Shown here in pieces: positions 8,047 through 18,163 of a stretch of DNA of 64,000 nucleotides. The stretch spans positions 1 to 64,000 of the forward strand of contig NZ_PNRF01000019.1 in assembly GCF_002879615.1 (NCBI RefSeq). The letters run 5' to 3'. Numbering within the stretch: the stretch's first letter is position 1; every line of letters starts with the position of its first letter. The translations under genes were made by a program, and so were the position numbers. The notes under the pieces were generated by a model. That model saw only the letters and a list, made by a program, of their open reading frames with translations, was not told the origin of the DNA and did no database searches. Origin of the DNA: Billgrantia endophytica (lineage in GTDB: Bacteria; Pseudomonadota; Gammaproteobacteria; Pseudomonadales; Halomonadaceae).

Positions 8047-10241
8047 GCCTTTTCCCTATGGTGGATCAGGAAGCAATGGTGCAGGTCCGGACGGCGGGAA
8101 AAGTCCGGATCGAAGGTCTTGCTCGAGATGTCCTGCACCGCATAGCGCTCGGACAGCTGCGGGTCGAGCTGGAAGCGACGCTGGTTGTTGGAGAATACCA
8201 GGGTGCCACCAGGCGCCAGGCGTGCCATGGCGAGCTCGACCAGGTGCACATGGTCCCGCTGCACGTCCAGGGTACCCTCCATCTTCTTGGAATTCGAGAA
8301 GGTGGGCGGGTCGAGGAAGATCAGATCGAATTGCGCTCTGGCGGTTTCCAGCCAGCGCAGGCAGTCGTCCCGTACCACGCGATGACGCGACTGATCGAGC
8401 TTGTTCAAGGCGAAGTTGTCACGCGCCCACTCCAGGTAGGTGTTGGAGAGGTCGACGCTGACGCTTTCGCTGGCCCCGCCGGACGCCTCCGTGCCGAGCG
8501 CAGCCTGCACCGTGGCCGCTGCGGTATAACAGAACAGGTTGAGGAAACGCTTGCCGGCGGCCATCTCCCCCAGCATTCGCCGTACGGGGCGATGATCGAG
8601 AAAGAGTCCCGTATCGAGATAGTCGCGCAGGTTGATCCATAGCCGGGCGCGCCCCTCGCGAACCTCGAAGCGCTCACCGCTGGCACCCTGCTTGCGATAC
8701 TGCTCCTTGCCGCTCTGGCGCTCGCGACGCTTGATCACCACGCGGGTCGAATCGACACCCAGCACCTCCGGAATCACCTGCAGGGCATCATAGAGCCGCT
8801 TCTGTGCCTGGGCGGCATTCACCGAACGTGGCGGCGCGTACTCCTGGACGTGCACACGGTCGCCATAGACATCGATGGCCAGAGAATATTCCGGCATGTC
8901 GGCGTCATAGAGCCGGTAACACGGCTCGCCGGACTGCTTCAGCCACTTCTTCAGCCGCTTGCGGTTCTTCTCCAGTCGGTTGGCGAACATTTGCGCCCCG
9001 TCACCACGCACCGAACCGCTGGCTTCGGTAGACGACGGGGTGACGGTGGCCACTTCGGTCACCTGCATCAGCAACAGCTTGGCATCCAAGGGCCCGTTCT
9101 TGAGCGAGTACTGCTTGTCGGCACGCAGACCAATGCGGTGGCCGAGGTCCGGGTTGCCGGTGAAGACCGCCAGTCGCCAGCCGGGAAAGGCCCGGCGCAC
9201 CCCGTCACCCAGGTCGGCATACAGGGCGACCAGTTCCGGCAGCTCGCCCAGGCGCTCGCCATAGGGCGGATTGGTGATCACCAGGCCACGGGCGGATTCC
9301 TCCAGTTCCGCAGGCCGCTGCAGACGTGCCAGGGATGCCCCCTGGAAGTCGATCATCGCGGGGATACCCGCCCGCATGGCATTGGCCTTGGCGGCGGCCA
9401 ACGCGGGAGGGCTCTGGTCGAAGCCGAACAGCCGGGAACGGCAGCGCTTGCGGCCGATGCTGGCACGGGCTTCGGCCTCGCGCGTGAGCTCCCGCCACAA
9501 GGCTTCGTCGTGGCCGGCCCAGCCATGGAAGCCAAATCGCTTCCGCGCCAGGTTGGGCGCCATGTCGGCGGCCATCAGCGCCGCTTCGATCAGCAGGGTA
9601 CCGGCACCGCACAGGGGGTCCACCAGTGCCTCACCGCCACGCAGCCGCTCGGGCCAGCCGGCGCGGATCAGGAGTGCCGCCGCGAGATTTTCCTTGAGCG
9701 GCGCATGGCCTACGTCCCGGCGATAGCCGCGACGGTGCAGGCTGTCGCCGGAGAGGTCCACGCCCAGGGTCAGGCGTCCACGATGAAGGTGCGCATAAAG
9801 GCGCAGGTCCGGGTTCTGCAGGTCGACAACCGGCCTCGGTCGGCCCGCTGCCTGGAGCGCATCGACCACACCGTCCTTGACGGTCTGGGCGCCAAAGCGG
9901 GTATGGAGGATCTGCTCCGAGCGACCATGGAAGTCGACGGCCAACGTGGTCTCGGCGGACAGGTGCAGCGACCAGTCCACGGTGGTCACGGCCTGGTGCA
10001 GCGATTCGGGACCCTCCATGCCCTCGACACGCGCCAGGCTGAGTACGACTCGGTTGGCCAGGCGAGACCACAGGCAGGCACGGTAGGCATCCGTCAGCTC
10101 AGCCTGGAAGTGCACACCCGCCACGGTGGTCTTGATCGGCTCTGCCCCAAGGGCACGCAGCTCATCGGCCAGTAGCTCTTCCAGCCCCTTCGGGCAGGTA
10201 GCGAGAAACGCCAGGGTATCGTTACGGGATGACTCGGTCAT
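8043..10241 (-). CDS. rlmL: Bifunctional 23S rRNA methyltransferase RlmK/RlmL
   Basis: A 732-residue fusion enzyme that makes m2G2445 (RlmL half) and m7G2069 (RlmK half) in 23S rRNA. The order is a THUMP RNA-binding domain (about 50-160), an RlmL Rossmann domain with the catalytic NPPYGERLGE motif near residue 325, and an RlmK Rossmann domain with LDPPTFSNSKKM near residue 650. Length is close to the E. coli protein (702 aa). First gene of a two-gene unit with the glutaredoxin-like gene, and divergent from rmf, placing two ribosome-related genes back to back. Confidence 0.96.
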   Translation of the reverse strand: MTESSRNDTLAFLATCPKGLEELLADELRALGAEPIKTTVAGVHFQAELTDAYRACLWSRLANRVVLSLARVEGMEGPESLHQAVTTVDWSLHLSAETTLAVDFHGRSEQILHTRFGAQTVKDGVVDALQAAGRPRPVVDLQNPDLRLYAHLHRGRLTLGVDLSGDSLHRRGYRRDVGHAPLKENLAAALLIRAGWPERLRGGEALVDPLCGAGTLLIEAALMAADMAPNLARKRFGFHGWAGHDEALWRELTREAEARASIGRKRCRSRLFGFDQSPPALAAAKANAMRAGIPAMIDFQGASLARLQRPAELEESARGLVITNPPYGERLGELPELVALYADLGDGVRRAFPGWRLAVFTGNPDLGHRIGLRADKQYSLKNGPLDAKLLLMQVTEVATVTPSSTEASGSVRGDGAQMFANRLEKNRKRLKKWLKQSGEPCYRLYDADMPEYSLAIDVYGDRVHVQEYAPPRSVNAAQAQKRLYDALQVIPEVLGVDSTRVVIKRRERQSGKEQYRKQGASGERFEVREGRARLWINLRDYLDTGLFLDHRPVRRMLGEMAAGKRFLNLFCYTAAATVQAALGTEASGGASESVSVDLSNTYLEWARDNFALNKLDQSRHRVVRDDCLRWLETARAQFDLIFLDPPTFSNSKKMEGTLDVQRDHVHLVELAMARLAPGGTLVFSNNQRRFQLDPQLSERYAVQDISSKTFDPDFSRRPDLHHCFLIHHREKA

Positions 10242-10509
10242 GTTTGTCGTTCCCGCCCTTGCGGCCGGGTATATTCCTTTCGTTACAAATTAACGTCCGT
10301 CTTATGACGAAACATGGGTCGACAACGGCACCCATGATGAGCTAAGACTAAGGGTAGTAGCTACTGTAAAGACGCATGCGTTCATTCAGCGGGCCCTCTC
10401 GGGTCTCGCACCCATTCGCTCTGCCGTATTACACGGCTCTGCGGGCGGTGGAACGTCGGGTCGCACATGTCGTGCGTCCCAAATTGGTACCTTTACATGA
10501 GGTCATCCG

Positions 10510-10716
10510 ATGAAAAGACAGAAACGTGATCGCTTTCAGCGCGCCTACCTTCACGGCTACAAGGCAGGTATTTCAGGGCGCTCCCGCGACGACTGTCCCA
10601 GTCAGGATGTCAATATACGAGAATACTGGATGAGCGGTTGGCGTGAAGGCCGCGGGGATCAGTGGGCCGGCATGACCGGCGTCTCCGGCATTCACAAAAA
10701 CCCGATGGTGTTGTAA
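10510..10716 (+). CDS. rmf: Ribosome modulation factor Rmf
   Basis: A 68-residue basic protein beginning MKRQKRDRFQRAYLHGYKAG, nearly identical at its start to E. coli Rmf. It binds 70S ribosomes in slow growth and helps form inactive 100S dimers. The conserved GRSRDDCP and SGWREGRGDQ segments are present; the C-terminus is about 13 residues longer than in E. coli. A leader of about 268 nt separates it from rlmL and contains a 10-bp palindrome AGTAGCTACT (10356-10365) of unknown use. It is expected to be growth-rate or ppGpp controlled, which is not visible in sequence. Confidence 0.95.
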   Translation: MKRQKRDRFQRAYLHGYKAGISGRSRDDCPSQDVNIREYWMSGWREGRGDQWAGMTGVSGIHKNPMVL

Positions 10717-10774
10717 CGCTTTTACCCACCCAATCGACTGTCCTTGCCGCCACACCCCGTGGCGGCCACGATCC

Positions 10775-10805
10775 AAGCCCGTGACTCATGTCGCGGGCTT
10801 TCTTT
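10775..10805. terminator. Terminator shared by rmf and pyrD, overlapping the pyrD stop
   Basis: Hairpin of AAGCCCGTGAC with GTCGCGGGCTT (one G-T wobble), loop TCAT, followed on the plus strand by TCTTTC. It ends rmf on the plus strand. The same bases encode the last residues and the TGA stop (10786-10788) of pyrD on the minus strand, so the coding sequence forms one arm of the stem. Confidence 0.75.
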
Positions 10806-11844
10806 CACTCCCAGGAACGCGCCTTCGGGAACGCGCGGCCCGAAGAGCCCTGGCACACTCCCCGACCAGCCCAGGCCCGCGATAGATGAACCCCGAATAG
10901 AGCTGCACCAGGTCGGCGCCAGCTTCCACCTTGGCGAGTGCCGCCTCGCCGCTGTCGATGCCACCCACGCCAATGATCGGCACGCCAGGCAGATGACGGC
11001 GCAATTCGCGTATCACCCTGTTCGAGGCCTCGAATACCGGCTTGCCGGACAATCCGCCCTGCTCCTCGGCATGGAGCAGGCCCACCACGGCTTCCCGGGA
11101 TAGGGTCGTGTTGGTCGCTATGACCGCATCGATCCGGTTGGCGGCAATGCTGCCGGCAACCAGTCCCACTTCCTCGTCGCTCATGTCGGGGGCGATCTTC
11201 ACTGCCAGCGGCACACGGCGCCCGGTTTCATGGTCGAGCCGGCTGCCCGCCTCACGCAAGGCGGCCAATAACGCATCCAGGTGTTCGCCGAATTGCAGGT
11301 TGCGCAGCCCCGGTGTATTGGGAGAAGAGATATTCACGGTCACGTAGTCGGCATACGCATGAACCTTGACCAGGCAGGCCAGGTAGTCGTCGACCGCCTG
11401 CTCCACTGGCGTGGTGAGGTTCTTGCCGATATTGATGCCGATGATGCCGTCGTAGCGGCTTTTCCTTACCCGGGTGATCAGATGATCGACGCCGGCGTTG
11501 TTGAAACCCATGCGATTGATGATCGCACCCCGCTCCGGCAGTCGAAACAGTCGCGGCCTGGGGTTGCCGTCCTGGGGCTTCGGCGTCACGGTGCCGACCT
11601 CGACGAAGCCGAAGCCCAGCGCTCCCAGGGCATCCAGGTGATCGGCATTCTTGTCCAGCCCCGCCGCCAGCCCCACGCGATTCGGAAACCGCAGCCCCAT
11701 GAGTTCCACCGGATCGTCAACCCGCGTTCCGCCCAGCCGAGACGCCAATTTCAGCCGATGCGCCAGGTCCAGAGCGGAGAGCGCATACCCGTGCGCCGTT
11801 TCGGCATCGAGACGAAACAAGATCGAGCGGGCAAGCGAGTACAT
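10786..11844 (-). CDS. pyrD: Dihydroorotate dehydrogenase (quinone), class 2
   Basis: A 352-residue FMN enzyme that oxidises dihydroorotate to orotate in pyrimidine synthesis, passing electrons to the quinone pool at the inner membrane. The N-terminal helical extension typical of class 2 is present (MYSLARSILFRLDAETAHGY). The catalytic serine region reads NISSPNTPGLRNLQ near residue 175, with FMN-binding GVGGIDSG near residue 296. The neighbour order rlmL-rmf-pyrD is also found in Pseudomonas. Confidence 0.96.
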   Translation of the reverse strand: MYSLARSILFRLDAETAHGYALSALDLAHRLKLASRLGGTRVDDPVELMGLRFPNRVGLAAGLDKNADHLDALGALGFGFVEVGTVTPKPQDGNPRPRLFRLPERGAIINRMGFNNAGVDHLITRVRKSRYDGIIGINIGKNLTTPVEQAVDDYLACLVKVHAYADYVTVNISSPNTPGLRNLQFGEHLDALLAALREAGSRLDHETGRRVPLAVKIAPDMSDEEVGLVAGSIAANRIDAVIATNTTLSREAVVGLLHAEEQGGLSGKPVFEASNRVIRELRRHLPGVPIIGVGGIDSGEAALAKVEAGADLVQLYSGFIYRGPGLVGECARALRAARSRRRVPGSERKPAT

Positions 11845-11935
11845 GGCATCTCCACAGGGCGGCGTAAACGGGGGGCGTCAAGCGGGCGCGATTATAACAG
11901 CGCAATTGGCCCATGACGACGCACCCCGCCGAGTC

Positions 11936-14900
11936 TCAACTCTCGCCATTGCTCTCGGCGAGATCCACCAGTTCACGCACCGCCACGGCATAAAGCGGGA
12001 AGCTGGCCTGACTGCTGCCGCTACGCACTTCGGCGACAAGGCGACACCAGCGCTCATGCAGGACGCCATGCATTTCCAGCCAGTTATTGACTCGCTCGTC
12101 GGGCTCACGCCCATCTTCCGTCTTGAGCACGCTGACCGTCAGTGCGAGTTGCTGCCGATCGATGTCGTCGCGGAAGGTTTCGCGAGCCCGGGCCTGCCAG
12201 CTGTCACGCACCTTGAGGTTGGTAACCTGGTGGATCATCCAGGGCAGTTCCAGGCGGTGGCCGATCTCGTAGAAGATCTCGGCGACACGCTGCGGCCTCT
12301 CATCGGACTGGCGCGCAGCCTGTATGATGCCCAGAATGCCATAGAGACTTCCCGCCGACGCCACCTTGGCAGCGAGCTCTTCCGGTACGCCGGCCTCGAG
12401 CAGTTCGTCCCGCTTCGCCTCCCAGGTTTCACGCTCCTCGCCACGCAACAGATCGCCGATGCCTTCCTGCAGCTGCGCCACGCGAGGGGCAAAATACTCG
12501 ATGGCATCCCGAGTGGAAATGCCTAGCCTCTGGCGCAGGAACCAACGCGTGGTGCGGCGAATCAGGTGCATGAGGCCGAGCATCATCGAGTACTGGACCT
12601 CGCTCGGGACCTTGTTGTCCAGCGCCTCGATCTGCTCCCAGATGTCGGCCAGCTGGAAACTGTCCCGCGCCACGATATAGGCGCGGGCGATCTCGGCTCG
12701 ACTGGCTCCGGTGGAATCGATGAGGCGACGCACGAAGACCACGCCCATGTGATCGACCAGGTCGTTGGCCACCTGGGTCGTGACGATCTCGCGCTTCAGT
12801 CGATGATCGTACATCTCGTTCCGGAAGCGCTCGACCAGCACTGGCGGAAATATACGCTCCAGGTATTGCTGGACATAGGGGTCGTCCGGCAGGTCAGAGC
12901 CGAGGATGTCTCCCTTGAGCACGCTCTTGGAATAGGAGATCAGCACCGCGAGCTCCGGCAACGTCATGCCCTGCTCATTGTTGCCCCGCTCCTGGATCTC
13001 CTCGTCCGAAGGCAGGAATTCCAGCTCCCGGTCCAATTGTCCCGTCGTCTCGAGCTCGCTGATGAAGCGTCGATAGGGTCCGATGCCATATTGGGAAAGA
13101 ATCTGCGACAGGTCCAGCGCCTGGGTCTGGCGATAATTGTCGAGAATGACCAGGTCCGCCACTTCCTCGGTCATGTCGGCCAGCAGTTGGTTACGCTGCT
13201 TGTCCGTCAGGTCACCACGCTTGACCACTTCGTCGATCAGAATCTTGATGTTGACCTCATGGTCGGAACAGTTCACGCCGCCGGCGTTATCGATGAAGTC
13301 CGTGAAGACACGAACCCCACTGGCGGCGGCTTCCATGCGACCTCGCTGGGTCAAGCCCAGATTGCCGCCTTCGCCGACCACCCGGCAGTTCAACTCACGA
13401 CCGTTGACCCGCAGCGCATCATTGGCCTTGTCGCCAACCTCGGCGTCGGTCTCGTCACTGCTCTTCACGTAGGTACCGATGCCGCCGTTCCAGATCAAGT
13501 CCACCTCCGAACGGAGCATGGCGCGAATCAGCTCGTTGGGGGGCAGCCGGTCCTCCTCGATACCGAAGACTTCCTTCATTTGCGGCGAAATGGGGATCGA
13601 CTTGGCACTACGCTTGAAAATGCCACCGCCCTCGGAAATCAGCGCACTCTCGAAGTCTTCCCAGCTGGAGCGCGGCAATGCGAAGAGCCTCTGCCTCTCG
13701 GTGAAGGTGGAAGCGGCATCCGGAGTCGGGTCAACAAAGATATGCAGGTGGTTGAAGGCACCCACCAGACGAATCTTGTCGGAAAGCAGCATGCCGTTGC
13801 CGAAGACGTCTCCGGCCATGTCGCCGATGCCCAGCACACTGAACTCTTCGCGCTGGGTGTCCAGGCCCAGGTTGCGAAAGTGACGCTTCACCGACTCCCA
13901 GGCACCGCGTGCGGTGATGCCCATCTTCTTGTGGTCATATCCGTTGGCCCCGCCCGAGGCAAAGGCATCGCCCAACCAGTGCCCGTATTCGGCTGAAATT
14001 TCGTTGGCGATATCGGAGAATGTCGCTGTGCCCTTGTCCGCTGCCACCACCAGATAGGCATCGTCGTCATCGTGGCGCACGACATTGCTCGGCGGTACCA
14101 CCTCTCCTCCCACCAGATTATCGGTGACGTCGAGCAGCGCCCGGATGAAGGTCTTGTAGCAGGCAACACCCTCCTGCTGGATCGTGTCGCGATCGGCGCC
14201 CTCGGGCATACGCTTGCAGATGAAGCCGCCTTTGGCACCCACCGGCACGATGACTGCGTTCTTGACCTGCTGGGCCTTCACCAGGCCGAGCACCTCGGTG
14301 CGGTAGTCCTCCTGTCGGTCGGACCAGCGAAGCCCGCCACGGGCCACCTTGCCACCGCGCAGATGCACGCCCTCCACCCTTGGCGAACAGACAAAGATTT
14401 CGAAAGCCGGGCAGGGCCTCGGCATCCCGGTCACCTGCCTGGGATCCAGCTTGCAGGCGATATAGTCCTTGGTCCGTCCCTCCGCATCACGCTGGTAGTA
14501 GTTGGTGCGCAGCGTGGCCTGGATCAGCTCCATGTAACGCCGCAGCAGTTGATCGTCATTGAGGCTGGCCACGCCGTCCAGATGCCGCGTGATACGTTCC
14601 ACGCAACCGCTCGTCTTATCCTCGCCGGGACGGTGCTGCGGGTCGAAGCGAAGCGTGAACAGCTTGACCAGTTCTCGGGTGATCTCCGGGTGGTTGGCCA
14701 GGGTGGTCGCGATATAATCCTGGGACATGCCGAAGCGGATCTGCTTCAGATAGCGTGCGTAGGTGCGCAACATGGCCACTTCGCGCCAATCCAGGTTGGC
14801 CACGATCACCAGGCGGTTGAAGGCGTCGTTATCCGCCTCGCCTACCCAGATGCGACGGAACGCCTCGATGAAGGGCTCTCGCATCTGTTGGAGACTCACG

Positions 14901-16777
14901 TCGATGCTGGTGTGGTGTTCCAGGTCGAAGTCGTGGAGCCAATATCGGCACTCCGGCGTCACGATCTCGTAGGGCCGCTCGCCGATGACACGCAACCCCA
15001 GGTTCTCCATGACCGGCAGGACATCGGAGAGCGGGATCGGCCGGTCACGCCGGAACAGCTTGAGATTGACCCCGCTCCCCTCTTCTTCCACCAACCGGTA
15101 CAGCGATAGCGCCAAGGGTTTGCCATCGTCCAGTTCGCTCAGGTGCTGCAGGTCGTATACCGCGGTACGTGAACCGAAGTCATCACGGTAACTGGCCGGA
15201 AAGGCATCGCGGAAGCGATCCAGCAGATGGTTGGCCTGCTCCTCGCCAAAGCCTTCGACCAGGGCCTCTTGCAGCTCGTCTCGCCAGCTACGGGCCAGCC
15301 GTGCCACCTTGGCCTCGAGTCGCTTGAGATTGATGTCCCGGGGGGGAGCGTCGTTGAAGCGCAGAATGAACTGGATTCGGGCCAGTACCGACTCGGAGAG
15401 ATAGGTATTGAAGTCGCCAAAGGTAGCATCGAGCTCCTCACACAGCAGGTTCTGGATGCGCAGGCGAAGGTCGGTGGAAAACACGTCTCGTGGGACGAAT
15501 ACCAGACAGGAGTGGAAGCGTCCGGAATGGTCGGTTCTCACGAACAGGCGAACGCGCCGCCGTTCGCGAATGTCGAGGATGCCCAGCGCCGTCCTGGCCA
15601 GCTCATGCGTATCGATCTGGAACAGGTCGTCACGGGGATAGACTTCCAGGATCTGCAGTAGCTGCTTGCCGTTGTGTCCCTTGGGATTGAAGCCCGCGAT
15701 CTCCATCACCGCCTTGAGCTTGCGGCGCAGCAATGGAATGTTCCGCGGCGACTCATTGTAGACGGCGGAGGTGAACAGCCCCAGAAAACGATGCTCTCCG
15801 ACGACCCTGCCCCGTTCGTCATACCGGTCGATGGAGATATAGTCGGGATAGGTAGGGCGGTGGACACGCGCATGATGCGCGCTCTTGGCAAACGACAGCA
15901 GCTGCGGCACCAGCACGAAACGATTGCCCTCGACACCCTGCTCGGTACGAATGCGCTCCTGATAGCGCGGCAGATTCAGTCGGAACACGCCCAGTTCACT
16001 ATCCGGCACCTTGGCCAGGTGATCGCCATCGGCTTGAGATTCGATGGTGTATTCGTCGTAACCGAGGAAGGTGAAGTTGTCCCGTATCAGCCATTCGATG
16101 AAGGCAACGGCTTCTTCATGGTCGCCGGCATCTATCTGCTCGGGACACCCCTTCCTGAGCTCGACGACCGCCTGGCTCGCCCGTTCACACATTGCCTCGT
16201 AATCGCCGACCGAGATGCGCACGTCCTCCAGGACATCGTGCAAGGCATTCTCGATATCGGCCAGCACCGCCGGACTGGAGTGCCGATTGATCTCGATGGC
16301 GATCAGGGATTCCCGGTTATCGGGTGCATTCTCGGCTCGCGGTGAGCCGACCCATTTCAGGTCATGACCACTGTCTCGTTCCACCGCCAGGACGGAGTTG
16401 TGGATGGCATGCACGGTGAGACCACGGCGATTGAGCTCGATACGCACGGAGTCGACCAGAAACGGCATGTCCTCGTGCAGTACCGCCACGAAGGTATGCG
16501 ACGACTGCCAGCCATGCTCCTCGAAATCGGGATTGAAGACACGAACCTTGGGTGCGGCCGGGTCATGATGCTGAATGAAGTGCCAGACCGATACCGTGGC
16601 ACCATAGAGGTCATCCAGACGGCGATCTATCAGGTCCTCCAGGGGCATGGTGGCATAAAAATAGCGGGCGAAGGCATCCACTGCCTCGGCCCGCTCCTGA
16701 TCCAGGCGGCTATCCAGGCGCTCACGCAACTGTTTCAGAATATCCAGCCTGCCCGCTTCGATCGTCTCGTATTGCAT
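11936..16777 (-). CDS. gdhB: NAD-specific glutamate dehydrogenase, 180-kDa class
   Basis: A 1,613-residue catabolic enzyme that deaminates glutamate to 2-oxoglutarate with NAD+. It belongs to the very large GDH class known from Pseudomonas and Streptomyces. A long N-terminal region with ACT-like regulatory parts (about 1-700) precedes the catalytic core: the segment RGGLRWSDRQEDYRTEVLGL near residue 815 and the PVGAKGGF lysine site near residue 845. A long helical C-terminal region follows. Length is within the usual 1,580-1,650. It stands alone with about 215 nt free upstream. The family is typically allosterically activated by amino acids; no site can be assigned here. Confidence 0.95.
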   Translation of the reverse strand: MQYETIEAGRLDILKQLRERLDSRLDQERAEAVDAFARYFYATMPLEDLIDRRLDDLYGATVSVWHFIQHHDPAAPKVRVFNPDFEEHGWQSSHTFVAVLHEDMPFLVDSVRIELNRRGLTVHAIHNSVLAVERDSGHDLKWVGSPRAENAPDNRESLIAIEINRHSSPAVLADIENALHDVLEDVRISVGDYEAMCERASQAVVELRKGCPEQIDAGDHEEAVAFIEWLIRDNFTFLGYDEYTIESQADGDHLAKVPDSELGVFRLNLPRYQERIRTEQGVEGNRFVLVPQLLSFAKSAHHARVHRPTYPDYISIDRYDERGRVVGEHRFLGLFTSAVYNESPRNIPLLRRKLKAVMEIAGFNPKGHNGKQLLQILEVYPRDDLFQIDTHELARTALGILDIRERRRVRLFVRTDHSGRFHSCLVFVPRDVFSTDLRLRIQNLLCEELDATFGDFNTYLSESVLARIQFILRFNDAPPRDINLKRLEAKVARLARSWRDELQEALVEGFGEEQANHLLDRFRDAFPASYRDDFGSRTAVYDLQHLSELDDGKPLALSLYRLVEEEGSGVNLKLFRRDRPIPLSDVLPVMENLGLRVIGERPYEIVTPECRYWLHDFDLEHHTSIDVSLQQMREPFIEAFRRIWVGEADNDAFNRLVIVANLDWREVAMLRTYARYLKQIRFGMSQDYIATTLANHPEITRELVKLFTLRFDPQHRPGEDKTSGCVERITRHLDGVASLNDDQLLRRYMELIQATLRTNYYQRDAEGRTKDYIACKLDPRQVTGMPRPCPAFEIFVCSPRVEGVHLRGGKVARGGLRWSDRQEDYRTEVLGLVKAQQVKNAVIVPVGAKGGFICKRMPEGADRDTIQQEGVACYKTFIRALLDVTDNLVGGEVVPPSNVVRHDDDDAYLVVAADKGTATFSDIANEISAEYGHWLGDAFASGGANGYDHKKMGITARGAWESVKRHFRNLGLDTQREEFSVLGIGDMAGDVFGNGMLLSDKIRLVGAFNHLHIFVDPTPDAASTFTERQRLFALPRSSWEDFESALISEGGGIFKRSAKSIPISPQMKEVFGIEEDRLPPNELIRAMLRSEVDLIWNGGIGTYVKSSDETDAEVGDKANDALRVNGRELNCRVVGEGGNLGLTQRGRMEAAASGVRVFTDFIDNAGGVNCSDHEVNIKILIDEVVKRGDLTDKQRNQLLADMTEEVADLVILDNYRQTQALDLSQILSQYGIGPYRRFISELETTGQLDRELEFLPSDEEIQERGNNEQGMTLPELAVLISYSKSVLKGDILGSDLPDDPYVQQYLERIFPPVLVERFRNEMYDHRLKREIVTTQVANDLVDHMGVVFVRRLIDSTGASRAEIARAYIVARDSFQLADIWEQIEALDNKVPSEVQYSMMLGLMHLIRRTTRWFLRQRLGISTRDAIEYFAPRVAQLQEGIGDLLRGEERETWEAKRDELLEAGVPEELAAKVASAGSLYGILGIIQAARQSDERPQRVAEIFYEIGHRLELPWMIHQVTNLKVRDSWQARARETFRDDIDRQQLALTVSVLKTEDGREPDERVNNWLEMHGVLHERWCRLVAEVRSGSSQASFPLYAVAVRELVDLAESNGES

Positions 16778-16992
16778 CCCTCACCTCGGCTGCCTGGGAC
16801 CGCGGTTTCGACGGCCCTGGGAAAGATTCACCTCGGCCTGCTGGCCGTGTGGTGCCAAGCTTACTGCAGCCCCGGCCCGCATCCTACTGACATGCCAGCC
16901 TTTTCATGGAGCATGTTGGTTGCGCATCGCCATTTGAGGTTTCGCCACTTGACTTTCCGACGATTCATCCTTCCTCAAGGCACAAGGCATGC

Positions 16993-18117
16993 TCAGGGAG
17001 CCCGCTTTTCCAACAGCACACCGCATTCGCAATGATGGGTCCAGGGAAACTGATCGAACAACGCGAAACGCGCGATCCGATGGGTGCGGCACAGGATTTT
17101 CAGATTACGCTCCAGCGTATCGGGGCTGCATGAAATATAGACGATACGCGGATACTCGCTCAGTTGCCGGCAACTCGCCTCATCGAGGCCAGCCCGTGGC
17201 GGATCGACCAGAACGGTAGAAAATTCGTACTCTTCCAATGCCATATCCGCCACACGGCGTCCGCCTTTCTCGCCTTTCAGGGCTGCGGCAAACTCTTCGG
17301 CGGACATGCGCCCGACCACCGCATTATCGATACCGTTGGCCGCCAGGTTCTCACGGGCGCTGGCCACGGAGGTGCGCGAGATCTCGGTGGCCAGTACGCG
17401 CCGGAAATTCTCGGCGAGTGCAATCGTGAAATTGCCGTTGCCACAATAGAGTTCGACCAGGTCCTGATCCTGGCTGCCACGGGTTGCCTCCCGGGCCCAG
17501 GCCAGCATTGAGCGGCAGATCTCGGCATTGGGCTGCGTGAAGCTGTTCTCCACCTGCTGGTAGACGAAGGTACGCCCCTCCACCTCCAGACGCTCCCAGA
17601 CATGGTCGCGCTCGAGCACGAGACGCTGCTTTCTGGAACGCCCGATGATGAAAATGCCCAGCCGGGACTGCAGCTCGCGCGCGTCGGCCTCCCAGGCCTC
17701 GTCCAGCGGGCGATGATAGATCAGCGTCACCAGCGCCTCGCCGGACAGGGTGGTCAGGAACTCCACCTGAAAGAGGCGATGGCGAAGCACGCGACTGGCC
17801 TTCAGCGCCTCGCGCAAGCGGGGCATCAACTCGTTGATCCGCCGGCTGGCTACCGGATAGTCATCAAGACGGACGATGTTCTTCTGCTTCGGGTCGTCCG
17901 GATCGTCATCGGAACCCGTCACCTCGAACATGGCGTAGAAAAGGTCGTCGCCTTCGTGCCAGAGCCGGAATTCGCAACGTTGACGATAATGGCTCGGCGG
18001 CGAAGGGTAGACTTCCAGGGGCGGCGGCATGAAGCGCGTGAATTGCCGGGTCAGGCGCTCGCGCTTGGCCTCGAGCTGCTGATCGTAGCGCGCGAGGTCG
18101 ACAACGGGAATGGACAA
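16993..18117 (-). CDS. trmA: tRNA (uracil-54-C5)-methyltransferase TrmA
   Basis: An SAM-dependent enzyme that forms ribothymidine-54 in tRNA. Motifs: LYCGNGNFTIAL (SAM binding), DPPRAGLD, the catalytic-cysteine loop YISCSPDTLERNL and the C-terminal CECGVLLEK general-base Glu. The frame is open to a GTG at 18162 right after the murI stop, but that lacks a ribosome-binding site. A TTG at 18117 has AGGAG 5 nt upstream and gives MSIPVVDLARYDQQLEAK, fitting the family N-terminus and 374 residues, so I use it. It follows murI closely on the same strand. Confidence 0.92.
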   Translation of the reverse strand: MSIPVVDLARYDQQLEAKRERLTRQFTRFMPPPLEVYPSPPSHYRQRCEFRLWHEGDDLFYAMFEVTGSDDDPDDPKQKNIVRLDDYPVASRRINELMPRLREALKASRVLRHRLFQVEFLTTLSGEALVTLIYHRPLDEAWEADARELQSRLGIFIIGRSRKQRLVLERDHVWERLEVEGRTFVYQQVENSFTQPNAEICRSMLAWAREATRGSQDQDLVELYCGNGNFTIALAENFRRVLATEISRTSVASARENLAANGIDNAVVGRMSAEEFAAALKGEKGGRRVADMALEEYEFSTVLVDPPRAGLDEASCRQLSEYPRIVYISCSPDTLERNLKILCRTHRIARFALFDQFPWTHHCECGVLLEKRAP

Positions 18118-18163
18118 GGCATCTCCTGGCGTTTGCTTGGTTGGAAAGAAGGCGTGAATCACG

